Of a DNA stretch of 64,000 nt, positions 41,827-50,505 are shown in pieces. This DNA is from Lichenicola sp965198655 (GTDB lineage: Bacteria; Pseudomonadota; Alphaproteobacteria; Acetobacterales; Acetobacteraceae): contig OZ240668.1 of the NCBI GenBank assembly GCA_965198655.1, positions 310,001 through 374,000 on the forward strand, written 5' to 3'. The notes under the pieces were generated by a model. That model worked only from the letters and a program-made list of their open reading frames with translations, had not been told where the DNA came from and did not search any database. The translations under genes were made by a program, and so were the position numbers. Each line of letters begins with the position of its first letter. The first letter of the stretch is position 1.

Positions 41827-42618
41827 ATGCCCATCACCTCGAGCCTGATCCTGGGCCATCCCGACACGACGCAGCACGAGGCCGCGGCCGCAGCGGTGCT
41901 GCGCGTGCTGGAGGCGCACGACCTGGAGGTGGCGCTGGTGGCGGCGGACGCCGAGGCGCTGGCCCGCCAAGCCGAGGCGGGCGGGATCGACCTGCTGGCG
42001 ACCGCATGGCTGCCGGACCTCGATGCCCCCCTGCTGAGCGGGCTGGTCGAGCGCGGGCGGATGGAGGTGCTGGGCGGCGTGCTGTATCGGCCGTTCCTGT
42101 TGTGGGCGGTGCCGGCGGCGCTGGAGATCCCGGGGCTCGACTCGATCGCCGACCTGTCCCGTCCGGAGGTCGCGGCCCGGCTCGACCGGAGCATCGTGCT
42201 GCCGCGACGACTGGAACCGCAAGCCCGCCGCGTCGCCGCCGCCTATGGCATCGAGGCGGAAGGCTACCGGCTGGAGGTGCTGGACGACGAGGCCGCCCGT
42301 GCGCAGGCCGAGGCGGCGCTGGACGCCGGACGCGCCGCGGTGCTGCCCTTGTGGCAGCCGCATGCGCTGGCGCATGGCGGCCGGCTGCGGGCCCTGGCCG
42401 ATCCCAGGCGCGCGCTAGGCGGCGTGCAGGAAGCGCGGCTGCTGCTCCGCGCCGGCCTGCGCGACACGCTCGACCCCGACCTCCTGGACGAGCTCGACGA
42501 GCTCACCCTCGGCAACCCGGTGGTGAGCGCGCTGGAGCATGCCATGCGACGCGAGAACATGACCGCCGACGAGGCCGCCGAGGCGTGGCAGCGCGGCCGG
42601 CTGACCCCGCGTGCGTGA
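41827..42618 (+). CDS. Cytoplasmic OpuAC/ProX-like substrate-binding domain protein
   Basis: 263 residues. It resembles the glycine betaine ABC transporter substrate-binding domain (LGHPDTTQHEAAAAAVLRVLEAHDLEVALVAADAEALARQAEAGGIDLLATAWLPDLD), including the acidic/tryptophan loop ATAWLPD. It has no signal peptide, and no ABC permease or ATPase gene is nearby. Such orphan soluble forms may bind a quaternary amine or act as sensors. Its last codons overlap the start of the methyltransferase gene downstream (GTG 42611), so they are co-translated. Substrate unknown. Confidence 0.65.
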   Translation: MPITSSLILGHPDTTQHEAAAAAVLRVLEAHDLEVALVAADAEALARQAEAGGIDLLATAWLPDLDAPLLSGLVERGRMEVLGGVLYRPFLLWAVPAALEIPGLDSIADLSRPEVAARLDRSIVLPRRLEPQARRVAAAYGIEAEGYRLEVLDDEAARAQAEAALDAGRAAVLPLWQPHALAHGGRLRALADPRRALGGVQEARLLLRAGLRDTLDPDLLDELDELTLGNPVVSALEHAMRRENMTADEAAEAWQRGRLTPRA

Positions 42619-43909
42619 GCCCGCCGCCGGCGCGCCGATGGAAGGGAACCGAGACGCCGGGCAGGGCGGGGACGGCCGCGACCGTAGCCTGGCCGACCAG
42701 TACGAGGCCTATCCCTACCCGGCGCGCGACCCGCGCGACGAGGCGAAGCGGCTGCTGGTCGGCAGCCCGAGCCACCTGCGCGAGATCGACCACTGGGTGT
42801 TCGGCGCCAGCCGGCCGGCCTCGCGGCCGCTCGACGCGCTGGTGGCCGGCTGCGGCACCGGCGACGCCGCGATCATGCTGGCGACGCAGATGCAGCGGGA
42901 TGGGCGCCCGGGGCGGGTGACGGGCCTCGACCGCTCGGGCACCGCGCTCGGCATCGCCCGGGCACGGGCGGAGGCGCGCGGCCTGTGCAACATCGGCTTC
43001 CATCAGCGCTCGCTGCTCGACCTGCCGGCCGACGACCTCGGATCGTTCGACTACATCGACTGCTGCGGCGTGCTGCACCACCTGCCCGATCCCCAGGCGG
43101 CGCTGCGCGGCCTCGAACGATCGCTCCGGCCCGGCGGCGGCATGGGGCTGATGGTGTATGCGCCGCATGGCCGCACCGGCGTGTACATGCTGCAGGACGC
43201 GCTGGCGCTGCTGGCGCCGGTGGCGGAGCCGCCGCCGGCGCGCCTCGACGTGGCGAAGCGGGTGATGCGCCACCTGCCGGCGACCGCCTGGCTGCGCGCC
43301 AACGTCAACTTCGGCGACCACCTGACCGGCGGCAATGCCGGGCTCTACGACCTGCTGCTCAACCCGCGCGACGTGTCCTACACGGTCGGCGCGTTTCTCG
43401 ACCTGTTGGACCAAGCGGGGCTGGAAGCGACCTGCCTCCTGGAGCCGGCGCGCTACGACCCTGACCTGCTGCTGCCGGACCCGCGGCTGCGGGCGAGGAC
43501 GGCCGGGCTGCCAGGGGACGCGCGGGCGGCGCTGGCGGAAGCGCTCGCCGGCAACATGAGCACCCACGTGGCCTATGCGGTGCGACGCGGCGAGACGCCG
43601 CCGGCCCCGGACGCATCGGCGCCGGACGCGGTGCCGGTGCCGCGCGAGATGCCGGCCGATGCGATCCTCGCCCAGCTCGCGCCGGACGGAACGCTGCCGG
43701 TGGCGTTCAACCAGCTCACCGTGCCGGTGCCGCTGCCGGCCCTGGCCAGGCCGATGCTCGGGCTGATCGACGGCGTGCGCAGCGTGGGCGAGATCGCGGC
43801 GGTTCTGGCCGGACGGGGGATCGGCGCCGACCGCTTCGCCCCCGCCTGGGCCGACACCTGGCGGGCGCTGTCGCGCTGCAACCGCGTGCTGCTGCGTCCG
43901 CCGCCATGA
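42611..43909 (+). CDS. SAM-dependent methyltransferase with C-terminal extension
   Basis: 432 residues; GTG 42611 overlaps the upstream gene, with ATG 42641 as alternative start. An N-terminal class I methyltransferase domain (about 70-230) has the SAM motif LDALVAGCGTGDAAIMLA, acidic loop GLDRSGTAL, and FDYIDCCGVLHHLPDPQAALRGLERSLRPGG. A C-terminal part (about 330-430; PLPALARPMLGLIDGVRSVGEIAAVLAGRGIGAD) is a small helical domain similar in look to PqqD-like or winged-helix modules. This pairing is seen in some bacterial methyltransferases of unknown substrate. It is coupled to the YdcF-like gene by an ATGA overlap. Confidence 0.8.
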   Translation: MREPAAGAPMEGNRDAGQGGDGRDRSLADQYEAYPYPARDPRDEAKRLLVGSPSHLREIDHWVFGASRPASRPLDALVAGCGTGDAAIMLATQMQRDGRPGRVTGLDRSGTALGIARARAEARGLCNIGFHQRSLLDLPADDLGSFDYIDCCGVLHHLPDPQAALRGLERSLRPGGGMGLMVYAPHGRTGVYMLQDALALLAPVAEPPPARLDVAKRVMRHLPATAWLRANVNFGDHLTGGNAGLYDLLLNPRDVSYTVGAFLDLLDQAGLEATCLLEPARYDPDLLLPDPRLRARTAGLPGDARAALAEALAGNMSTHVAYAVRRGETPPAPDASAPDAVPVPREMPADAILAQLAPDGTLPVAFNQLTVPVPLPALARPMLGLIDGVRSVGEIAAVLAGRGIGADRFAPAWADTWRALSRCNRVLLRPPP

Positions 43910-44457
43910 CGGACACCGTGACGGGCGCCGCGACGGAACCGTCGGCGATCATCGTGTTCGGCGCCGGGGTGCGTCCCGACGGCGGTCCCACCCCCACGCT
44001 GGCGCGTCGGGTCGAGGCGGCACGCTCCTTCGGCGAGCGGCTGGCGACGCCGCCGCTCTACCTGCCGACCGGCGGCATCGGCCGCCACGGCCCGGCGGAG
44101 GCGGCGGTGATGGCGGGCGCGTTGCGTGCCGCCGGTGTGGCGGGAGCGCGTATCATGCCCGAGGACACGGCGCGCGACACGCTGGACTCGGTGCTCGCCT
44201 GCCGGGCGATGCTGCGCCGGATCGGCCATCGCGGGCCGGTCTGGGCGGCCACCAGCGCCTACCACCTGCCGCGCTGCCTGCTGCTGCTCCGGCTGGCCGG
44301 GGTTCCGGCGCGCGCGGTGCCGCCGCCGCGAGCCCCCGCGTCGCACCGCTTCTCCCGCCGCTGGCGTTGGCGGCTGCGCGAGGTGCCGGCGATCCCGCTC
44401 GACGTCGTGCTTCTGCTCGGCCACGAAACGATCGACAGGGTCCTGCCCAAACGTTAG
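43906..44457 (+). CDS. YdcF/SanA-family (DUF218) protein
   Basis: 183 residues. DUF218 hallmarks: AIIVFGAGVRPDGGPTPTLARRVEAA, LPTGGIG..GPAEAAVMAGALRAAGV, MPEDTARDTLDSVLACRAML, and WAATSAYHLPRCLLLLRLAGV. Family members include ElyC and SanA, which affect envelope precursors or act on nucleotide-like ligands. There is no N-terminal membrane anchor here, unlike SanA. It overlaps the upstream methyltransferase by ATGA and is followed 34 bp later by another methyltransferase gene. Confidence 0.85.
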   Translation: MTDTVTGAATEPSAIIVFGAGVRPDGGPTPTLARRVEAARSFGERLATPPLYLPTGGIGRHGPAEAAVMAGALRAAGVAGARIMPEDTARDTLDSVLACRAMLRRIGHRGPVWAATSAYHLPRCLLLLRLAGVPARAVPPPRAPASHRFSRRWRWRLREVPAIPLDVVLLLGHETIDRVLPKR

Positions 44458-44491
44458 TCTCGGCCCGACCAAACCGGGTGGCGCGCCGTCG

Positions 44492-45370
44492 ATGTACCAT
44501 TCCAGCGGCGCGGAAGCGCTTTACAGGACGTTCCGCGACCGGAGCGACGAGAGCTGGCTCGACATCCTGGTGTCCTCGCTGCGTGTGCCCGATATCGAGG
44601 GCGTGGCGATGCCGGGCTTCCCGGCGGAGGAGCTGCAACGCGAGATACACGGCCACGCCGGCGAGGTGTCGCTGCACGAGGCGCACGTGTTCTTCCGCGA
44701 GATCAAGTCGTACTGCGCTTATGCCGGCCGTCCCCTGGCGCCGCACCGCACCATGCTCGATTTCGGCTGCGGCTGGGGCCGCATGCTTCGCTTGTTCATG
44801 AAGGACATCGAGCCGGCCAACCTGTTCGGCGCGGACTCGACCTCGCGCTTCCTGATGGAAGCCAGGCGCTGCAACCCTAGCGTCAACTTCCTGTCCTGCC
44901 AGCTCACGCCGCCGATGATCCTGGGGCCGGACAGCCTGGACTACGTGATCTCCTGGTCGGTGTTCTCCCACCTCGACGAGTTCCTGTCGCTGCGCTGGAT
45001 CGAGGAGTTCTTCCGCCTGCTCAAGCCCGGGGGCCTGTTGCTGATCACCACCCAGAGCCGCCGGTTCATCGGCTTCTGCGCCGAGATGCGGCTGCGACGG
45101 GCCTCGGGCATACGGCTCGATCATCCGTGGTACGAGGCTTGCGCCGACAGCTTCGTCGACGAGCCGCTGGAGAACTCGCGCTACGAGGCCGGCCACTTCC
45201 TCCACGCCGCCTCCACCCAGCCGCCGCATCCGCAGTCGCATTACGGCGAGGCGGTGATCCCGCGCGGCTACGTGGTCAAGAAGTGGGGCCACCTGTTCCG
45301 GCTGATCGACTTCCTCGACAACCCGGTCAGGCTGCCGCAGGTGCTGGTGGTGCTGCAGAAGCCGGGCTGA
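44492..45370 (+). CDS. Class I SAM-dependent methyltransferase
   Basis: 292 residues from ATG 44492. SAM-binding motifs: TMLDFGCGWGRMLRLF (motif I), FGADSTSRFLMEA (acidic loop), LDYVISWSVFSHLDEF, and FFRLLKPGGLLLITT. Such proteins occur in polysaccharide or lipid modification loci, but here the nearest neighbours are a YdcF-like protein and another methyltransferase. The substrate is unknown. The last part (RGYVVKKWGHLFRLIDF) is an ordinary closing strand and helix. Confidence 0.85.
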   Translation: MYHSSGAEALYRTFRDRSDESWLDILVSSLRVPDIEGVAMPGFPAEELQREIHGHAGEVSLHEAHVFFREIKSYCAYAGRPLAPHRTMLDFGCGWGRMLRLFMKDIEPANLFGADSTSRFLMEARRCNPSVNFLSCQLTPPMILGPDSLDYVISWSVFSHLDEFLSLRWIEEFFRLLKPGGLLLITTQSRRFIGFCAEMRLRRASGIRLDHPWYEACADSFVDEPLENSRYEAGHFLHAASTQPPHPQSHYGEAVIPRGYVVKKWGHLFRLIDFLDNPVRLPQVLVVLQKPG

Positions 45371-45445
45371 CGCGCCGACGGGGTCGGTCGCATCGACCCC
45401 TGCGATCGATGCCGCTGCCGGCACCGAAGGGTGTAGGGTGCGTCG

Positions 45446-46762
45446 ATGAGCGCCCAACCCGAGCCGATCGTCGCGCCGGCGGACATCGCGCTGCACCCGC
45501 CGGTTCCCCCGCCGGGCCGGCCGGGACTGCTGCGCGTGATGGGCCCCGGCCTGATCACCGGCGCCTCGGACGACGATCCGAGCGGGATCGCGACCTACTC
45601 CCAGGCCGGGGCGCAGCTCGGCTACGGCCTGGTCTGGACCCTGCTGTTCTCCTGGCCGTTGATGTGCGCGATCCAGGAGATCAGCGCGCGTGTCGGCCGG
45701 GTGACCGGGCGCGGGCTGGCCGGCAACATGCTGCACCATTATCCGGGCTGGATGGTGGGCGCGGTCCTGGCGGCGCTGGCGGTCGCCAACGTCATCAACC
45801 TCGGTGCGGATCTGGGCGCCATGGGCGCCGCCCTGCAACTGGTGGCGGGCGGCCCGCTGCTGCCCTACGTGATCGGGTTCGGGGTGCTGTCGATCGCGCT
45901 CGAAACGTTCGTGCACTACGCCCGCTACGTTTCCGTGCTGAAGTGGTTCGCTCTCTCGCTGCTGAGCTACGTGGCGGTGGCGCTGGTGGTGCACGTGCCG
46001 TGGGGGCTGGTGCTGCGCCGGCTCGTGGTCCCGCACATGGCGCTCGACGCGGGGAGCCTGACGGTGATCGTGGCCGTGCTCGGCACCACCATCAGCCCCT
46101 ATCTGTTCTTCTGGCAGGCGGAGGAGGAGGTCGAGGAGATCGGGCAGCGGCCGGGCGGGGTGCCGCTGCTGCGCGGACCCGTTACCGCGGCGGCCGAGTT
46201 CCGGCGCATACGGATCGACACCTGCGTCGGCATGGCGGTGTCGAACCTGGTGGCGCTGTCGATCATGGTGACCGCCGCCGCCACCCTGCACGCGCATGGC
46301 CTCACCGACATCCAAACCTCGTCGCAGGCGGCACTGGCGCTGCGGCCGATCGCAGGCCAATTCGCCTTCACGCTGTTCGCGCTCGGCATCATCGGCACCG
46401 GGCTGCTGGCGGTGCCGGTGCTGGCCGGCTCGACCGCCTACGCGCTCGGCGAAGGCCTGGGCTGGGTGGTCGGGCTGGGATACCGGCCGGCCCGGGCGCG
46501 GGCGTTCTACGCGGCGCTGGCGGTGTCGATCGGGCTCGGCTGCTGCATGAGCCTGCTGCACGTCGACCCGGTGAAGGCGCTGTTCTGGAGTGCCGTGGTC
46601 AACGGGGTGGCGGCGGTGCCGGTGATGGCGCTGACGATGTGCCTGGCCTGCCGCCCGTCGATCATGGGCCGGTTCGTGCTGCCGCTGCCGCTGCGCGTGG
46701 TCGGCTGGACCGCGACGGCGGTGATGGCGGCGGCGGCGGCAGGAATGTTCGCCACGATCTGA
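45446..46762 (+). CDS. Non-canonical NRAMP-family transporter
   Basis: 438 residues with about eleven membrane helices. The helix 1 motif is DDDPSGI (D44-P45-S46-G47) rather than DPGN. In helix 6 the canonical metal-binding M-P-H is replaced by S217-P218-Y219 (GTTISPYLFFWQAEEEVEE). Loss of the methionine is typical of NRAMP-related magnesium transporters and other divergent clades, so it probably does not carry Mn2+ like MntH. It is separate from the mntH locus. The ion is unproven. The gene has its own 75-bp leader after the methyltransferase. Confidence 0.85.
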   Translation: MSAQPEPIVAPADIALHPPVPPPGRPGLLRVMGPGLITGASDDDPSGIATYSQAGAQLGYGLVWTLLFSWPLMCAIQEISARVGRVTGRGLAGNMLHHYPGWMVGAVLAALAVANVINLGADLGAMGAALQLVAGGPLLPYVIGFGVLSIALETFVHYARYVSVLKWFALSLLSYVAVALVVHVPWGLVLRRLVVPHMALDAGSLTVIVAVLGTTISPYLFFWQAEEEVEEIGQRPGGVPLLRGPVTAAAEFRRIRIDTCVGMAVSNLVALSIMVTAAATLHAHGLTDIQTSSQAALALRPIAGQFAFTLFALGIIGTGLLAVPVLAGSTAYALGEGLGWVVGLGYRPARARAFYAALAVSIGLGCCMSLLHVDPVKALFWSAVVNGVAAVPVMALTMCLACRPSIMGRFVLPLPLRVVGWTATAVMAAAAAGMFATI

Positions 46763-46920
46763 TGGACAGCCTGGTGTCCGCAGGGCCGCTCCGGCCCGAG
46801 ATTGACAGCCGGTAACCTCGTCCTTCATCTCAGCGTCCGCATCCCGGCCGCTCGACGACCGGGCCGGTGCCGGCATGGTTCGACCATCCCGATGCCACAC
46901 AACAGTTGGAACGCCTCCCC

Positions 46921-47895
46921 ATGCCCGTGCATGCCTTCATCTTTCCAGGCCAGGGCAGCCAGTTCGCCGGCATGGGCCGCGACCTGGCGGCCGCTTTCGC
47001 GCCGGCGCGCGAGGTGTTCCAGGAGGTGGACGAGGCGCTGGGCGAGAAGCTGTCCAAGCTGATGTTCTCAGGCCCGGCCGAGCAGTTGACCCTGACGGAG
47101 AACGCGCAGCCGGCGCTGATGGCGGTGTCGCTGGCGGTGCTGCGTGTGTTGGAGCGCGAGGGCGGATGGCGTTTGGCGGACCGGGCGACGCTGGTGGCGG
47201 GGCATTCGCTCGGCGAGTACTCGGCGCTGGCGGCGGCCGGCAGCCTCGGCATCTCCGAGACCGCCCGCCTGCTCCGGCTGCGCGGCAACGCCATGCAGAA
47301 GGCGGTGCCGGCGGGCGAGGGCGGCATGGCGGCCCTGCTCGGGGTCGAGCTGGAGCAGGCGCACGCGATCTGCGCCGCCGCGGCCCCGGTTCCGGTGGCG
47401 GACGGCGAGCCGACACGGAGCGAGGTGATCGCGGTCGCCAACGACAACGGCGGCGGCCAGGTGGTGATCTCCGGGGCGGCCGGCGCGGTCGCGCGCGCGA
47501 TCGACATCGCCAAGGCGCGCGGGGTGAAGCGGGCCATGTCGCTGCCGGTCTCGGCGCCGTTCCACTGCTCGCTGATGCGGCCGGCCGCGGACGCGATGGG
47601 CGAGGCGCTGGAGCGGGCCGCAATCGTGGCTCCCTGCGTTCCGCTGATCAGCAACGTCACGGCGGCCAAGGTGACGGCGCCGGAGCGGATACGCGCCCTG
47701 CTGGTCGAGCAGGTGACCGCCACCGTGCGCTGGCGCGAAAGCGTGCAGGCGATGGGCGCGATCGGCGTCGACAGCTTCGTCGAGCTCGGCGCCGGCCGGG
47801 TGCTGTCCGGGCTGGTCAAGCGGATCCTGCCCGACGCCGCCAGCCGGTCCGCCGGCTCGCCGGACGAGATCGAGGCGCTGCTCAAGCTGCTCTGA
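46921..47895 (+). CDS. fabD: Malonyl-CoA-acyl carrier protein transacylase
   Basis: 324 residues from ATG 46921. Motifs: FIFPGQGSQFAGMG, the catalytic serine S96 in GHSLGEYSALAAAG, and the histidine in PVSAPFHCSLMRPAA. It loads malonyl groups onto ACP for fatty-acid synthesis. It heads the classic fabD-fabG-acpP-fabF-mltG cluster. A longer in-frame start at 46867 is less likely, as it adds 18 unconserved residues. Confidence 0.97.
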   Translation: MPVHAFIFPGQGSQFAGMGRDLAAAFAPAREVFQEVDEALGEKLSKLMFSGPAEQLTLTENAQPALMAVSLAVLRVLEREGGWRLADRATLVAGHSLGEYSALAAAGSLGISETARLLRLRGNAMQKAVPAGEGGMAALLGVELEQAHAICAAAAPVPVADGEPTRSEVIAVANDNGGGQVVISGAAGAVARAIDIAKARGVKRAMSLPVSAPFHCSLMRPAADAMGEALERAAIVAPCVPLISNVTAAKVTAPERIRALLVEQVTATVRWRESVQAMGAIGVDSFVELGAGRVLSGLVKRILPDAASRSAGSPDEIEALLKLL

Positions 47896-47925
47896 CCCTT
47901 CACGCGAACAGGATACGGCTTGCCC

Positions 47926-48666
47926 ATGTTCAGGCTCGACGGCCAGACCGCGCTGGTGACCGGCGCTTCGGGCGGGATCGGCGCCGCCATCGCGCGCGCG
48001 CTGCACCGGCAGGGTGCCGCGGTGGCCTTGTCCGGCACCAGGCGGGAGGCGCTGGAGGCGCTGGCGGCCGAGCTGGGCGAGCGGGCGCATCCTTGTCCGG
48101 CCGACCTGTCCGACCCGTCGGCGCCCGACGCGCTGGTGGCCGCCGCCGAGGCCGCGTGCGGGGCGCCGGTGTCGATCCTGGTGAACAATGCCGGGCTGAC
48201 CCGCGACACCCTGGCGTTGCGCATGAAGGACGAGGACTGGGCCCGGGTGATGGAGGTCGACCTCGCCGCCCCGTTCCGCCTCGCCCGCGCGTCGTTGAAG
48301 GGCATGCTGCGCCGTCGCGCCGGGCGTATCATCTCCATCGGCAGCATCGTCGGCACCACCGGCAACGGCGGCCAGGCCAACTACGCCGCCGCCAAGGCGG
48401 GGCTGATCGGCATGAGCAAGTCGCTGGCGCAGGAGGTCGGCTCGCGCGGCATCACCGTGAACGTGGTGGCACCCGGATACGTCGACACCGCCATGACCGG
48501 TGGGCTGTCCGAGGAGCACAAGGCGAAGCTGGGCGCCGCCATTCCACTCGGACGGATCGGAACGCCGGACGACATCGCCGCTGCCGTGGTCTATCTGTCG
48601 TCGCAGGAGGCGGCCTGGGTCACCGGCGTCACGCTGCATGTCAACGGCGGAATGGCGATGAGCTGA
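47926..48666 (+). CDS. fabG: 3-oxoacyl-ACP reductase
   Basis: 246 residues from ATG 47926; TTG at 47920 is in frame and sits better spaced from AGGA at 47910, so it may be the true start. SDR motifs: TGASGGIG (12-19), NNAG, S140, Y153 and K157, and GVTLHVNGGMAM at the end. It reduces 3-oxoacyl-ACP with NADPH. It follows fabD by 30 bp and precedes acpP. Confidence 0.96.
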   Translation: MFRLDGQTALVTGASGGIGAAIARALHRQGAAVALSGTRREALEALAAELGERAHPCPADLSDPSAPDALVAAAEAACGAPVSILVNNAGLTRDTLALRMKDEDWARVMEVDLAAPFRLARASLKGMLRRRAGRIISIGSIVGTTGNGGQANYAAAKAGLIGMSKSLAQEVGSRGITVNVVAPGYVDTAMTGGLSEEHKAKLGAAIPLGRIGTPDDIAAAVVYLSSQEAAWVTGVTLHVNGGMAMS

Positions 48667-48868
48667 CGGCCGAGGCGAAGCGGTTTCCCGGCACCGCCTT
48701 GGCGGCGTCGCGGGAACCATGCTAAGCGCCCGCTGCTTCGTCCGGAGCGGGTCGTCGCGCCTGGGCCCTGGGGTGTATCCTTCGGGGCCGCCGGGGGCCT
48801 TGGCGGCAGGAACAGGACGGACGATCGAACCGCCCGCGGATCCAAGGGCACCTAGGGAAGCTGATCAG

Positions 48869-49108
48869 ATGAGCGAAATCGCCGACAAGGTTAAGAAGAT
48901 CGTGGTCGAGCACCTCGGCGTCGAGGAAAGCAAGGTGACCCCGGAGGCTTCGTTCATCGACGACCTGGGTGCGGACAGCCTCGACACGGTCGAGCTGGTG
49001 ATGGCGTTCGAGGAAGCGTTCGGGGTCGAGATACCCGAGGACGCGGCCGAGAAGATCAGCACCGTGAAGGACGCGATCGACTACATCGAGAAGCAGAAGG
49101 CGGCCTGA
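48869..49108 (+). CDS. acpP: Acyl carrier protein
   Basis: 79 residues, acidic, with the phosphopantetheine site S37 in GADSLDTVELVMAFEE and the standard helical ending KISTVKDAIDYIEKQ. AGGGAAG precedes the ATG. The 202-bp gap from fabG suggests its own promoter, as is usual for this abundant protein. fabF follows 44 bp later. Confidence 0.98.
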   Translation: MSEIADKVKKIVVEHLGVEESKVTPEASFIDDLGADSLDTVELVMAFEEAFGVEIPEDAAEKISTVKDAIDYIEKQKAA

Positions 49109-49152
49109 CGGGGCCGTCGGGCGCCATCCTTGCGCTGATCGGGACCGGACCC

Positions 49153-50484
49153 ATGGCGAGCGACAGCCAGCATTCCTCCGGCATGGCCGGACAAGCCTCC
49201 TCTGGCCTGGCCGGATCCTCCTCCGGCCGGCGGCGCGTGGTCGTCACCGGGATGGGGATCGCAAGCCCGCTCGGCATCGGGATCGAGACGGTCTGGGCCC
49301 GGCTGCTCGCCGGCCGGTCCGGCATCGACCGCATCGGGGTGTTCGACCCGTCCGGCCTGCCGGCCCAGGTCGCCGGCGAGGTCCCGGCCGGGCCGTCCGG
49401 CGAGGGCGGGCTCACCCTCGACGACTGGATCCCGCACAAGGACCAGAAGAAGATGGACCGCTTCATCCATCTCGGCATGGTCGCTGCGGTCGAGGCGGTG
49501 GCGGACAGCGGCTGGGTCCCGGACACCGAGGCCGACCGGGAGGCCACCGGGGTCATGATCGGCTCCGGCATCGGCGGCCTGCAGACCATCTACGAGACCG
49601 CAGTGCAGGTGCACGAGGGCAAGGCCCGCCGCATCTCGCCGTTCTTCATCCCGTCCGCGCTGATCAACCTGATCTCGGGCCACGTTTCGATCCGGTTCGG
49701 CTTCAAGGGGCCGAACCATTCCGCCGTGACCGCCTGCGCCACCGGCGTGCACGCGATCGGCGACGCGGCGCGCCTGATCATGCTGGGCGACGCCGACGTC
49801 ATGGTCGCCGGCGGCGCCGAGGCGGCGGTGTGCGCGCTCGGCATCGCCGGGTTCTGCGCCTCACGCGCGCTGTCCACCGGGTTCAACGAGACCCCGTCGA
49901 GGGCGTCGCGGCCCTGGGACAAGGACCGCGACGGCTTCGTCATGGGCGAAGGAGCCGGGATCGTGGTGCTGGAGGAGTACGAGCACGCCCGGGCGCGGGA
50001 TGCGAAGATCTACGGCGAGGTGATCGGCTACGGCCTGTCCGGCGACGCGCACCACATCACCGCCCCCGCCGACGGCCATGCCGGCGCCTATCGCGCCATG
50101 GTCAAGGCACTGAACAGCGCCAGCCTGGTCCCGGGCGACATCCAGTACGTCAACGCGCACGGCACCTCCACCATGGCCGACGACCTCGAGCTGGACGCGG
50201 TAGAGCGCCTGTTCGGCGACGCGGCCAAGGGGCTGGCGATGTCCTCCACCAAGTCGGCCACCGGGCACCTGCTGGGTGCCGCCGGCGCCATCGAGGCGAT
50301 CTTCTCGCTGCTGGCGATCCGCGACGGCGCGGCACCCCCGACCCTGAACCTCGACGCGCCGTCGCGCCCCAGCGTGATCGACCGGGTGGCGCACGAGGCG
50401 CAGCGCCGGCCGATCGCGGCGGCGCTGAGCAACAGCTTCGGCTTCGGCGGCACTAATGCCAGCCTGGTGGTGCGCGGCGTCTGA
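49153..50484 (+). CDS. fabF: 3-oxoacyl-ACP synthase II
   Basis: 443 residues, longer than usual (about 412-420) because of a Ser/Gly-rich N-terminal extension of about 25 residues before RRRVVVTGMGIASPLG. The catalytic cysteine is C195 in SAVTACATGVHAIG, with histidines in NAHGTSTMADD and KSATGHLLGAAG. It elongates acyl-ACP. It lies between acpP and mltG in the conserved cluster. Confidence 0.96.
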   Translation: MASDSQHSSGMAGQASSGLAGSSSGRRRVVVTGMGIASPLGIGIETVWARLLAGRSGIDRIGVFDPSGLPAQVAGEVPAGPSGEGGLTLDDWIPHKDQKKMDRFIHLGMVAAVEAVADSGWVPDTEADREATGVMIGSGIGGLQTIYETAVQVHEGKARRISPFFIPSALINLISGHVSIRFGFKGPNHSAVTACATGVHAIGDAARLIMLGDADVMVAGGAEAAVCALGIAGFCASRALSTGFNETPSRASRPWDKDRDGFVMGEGAGIVVLEEYEHARARDAKIYGEVIGYGLSGDAHHITAPADGHAGAYRAMVKALNSASLVPGDIQYVNAHGTSTMADDLELDAVERLFGDAAKGLAMSSTKSATGHLLGAAGAIEAIFSLLAIRDGAAPPTLNLDAPSRPSVIDRVAHEAQRRPIAAALSNSFGFGGTNASLVVRGV

Positions 50485-50505
50485 CCGCCGCCGCCTGACC
50501 GGCTG

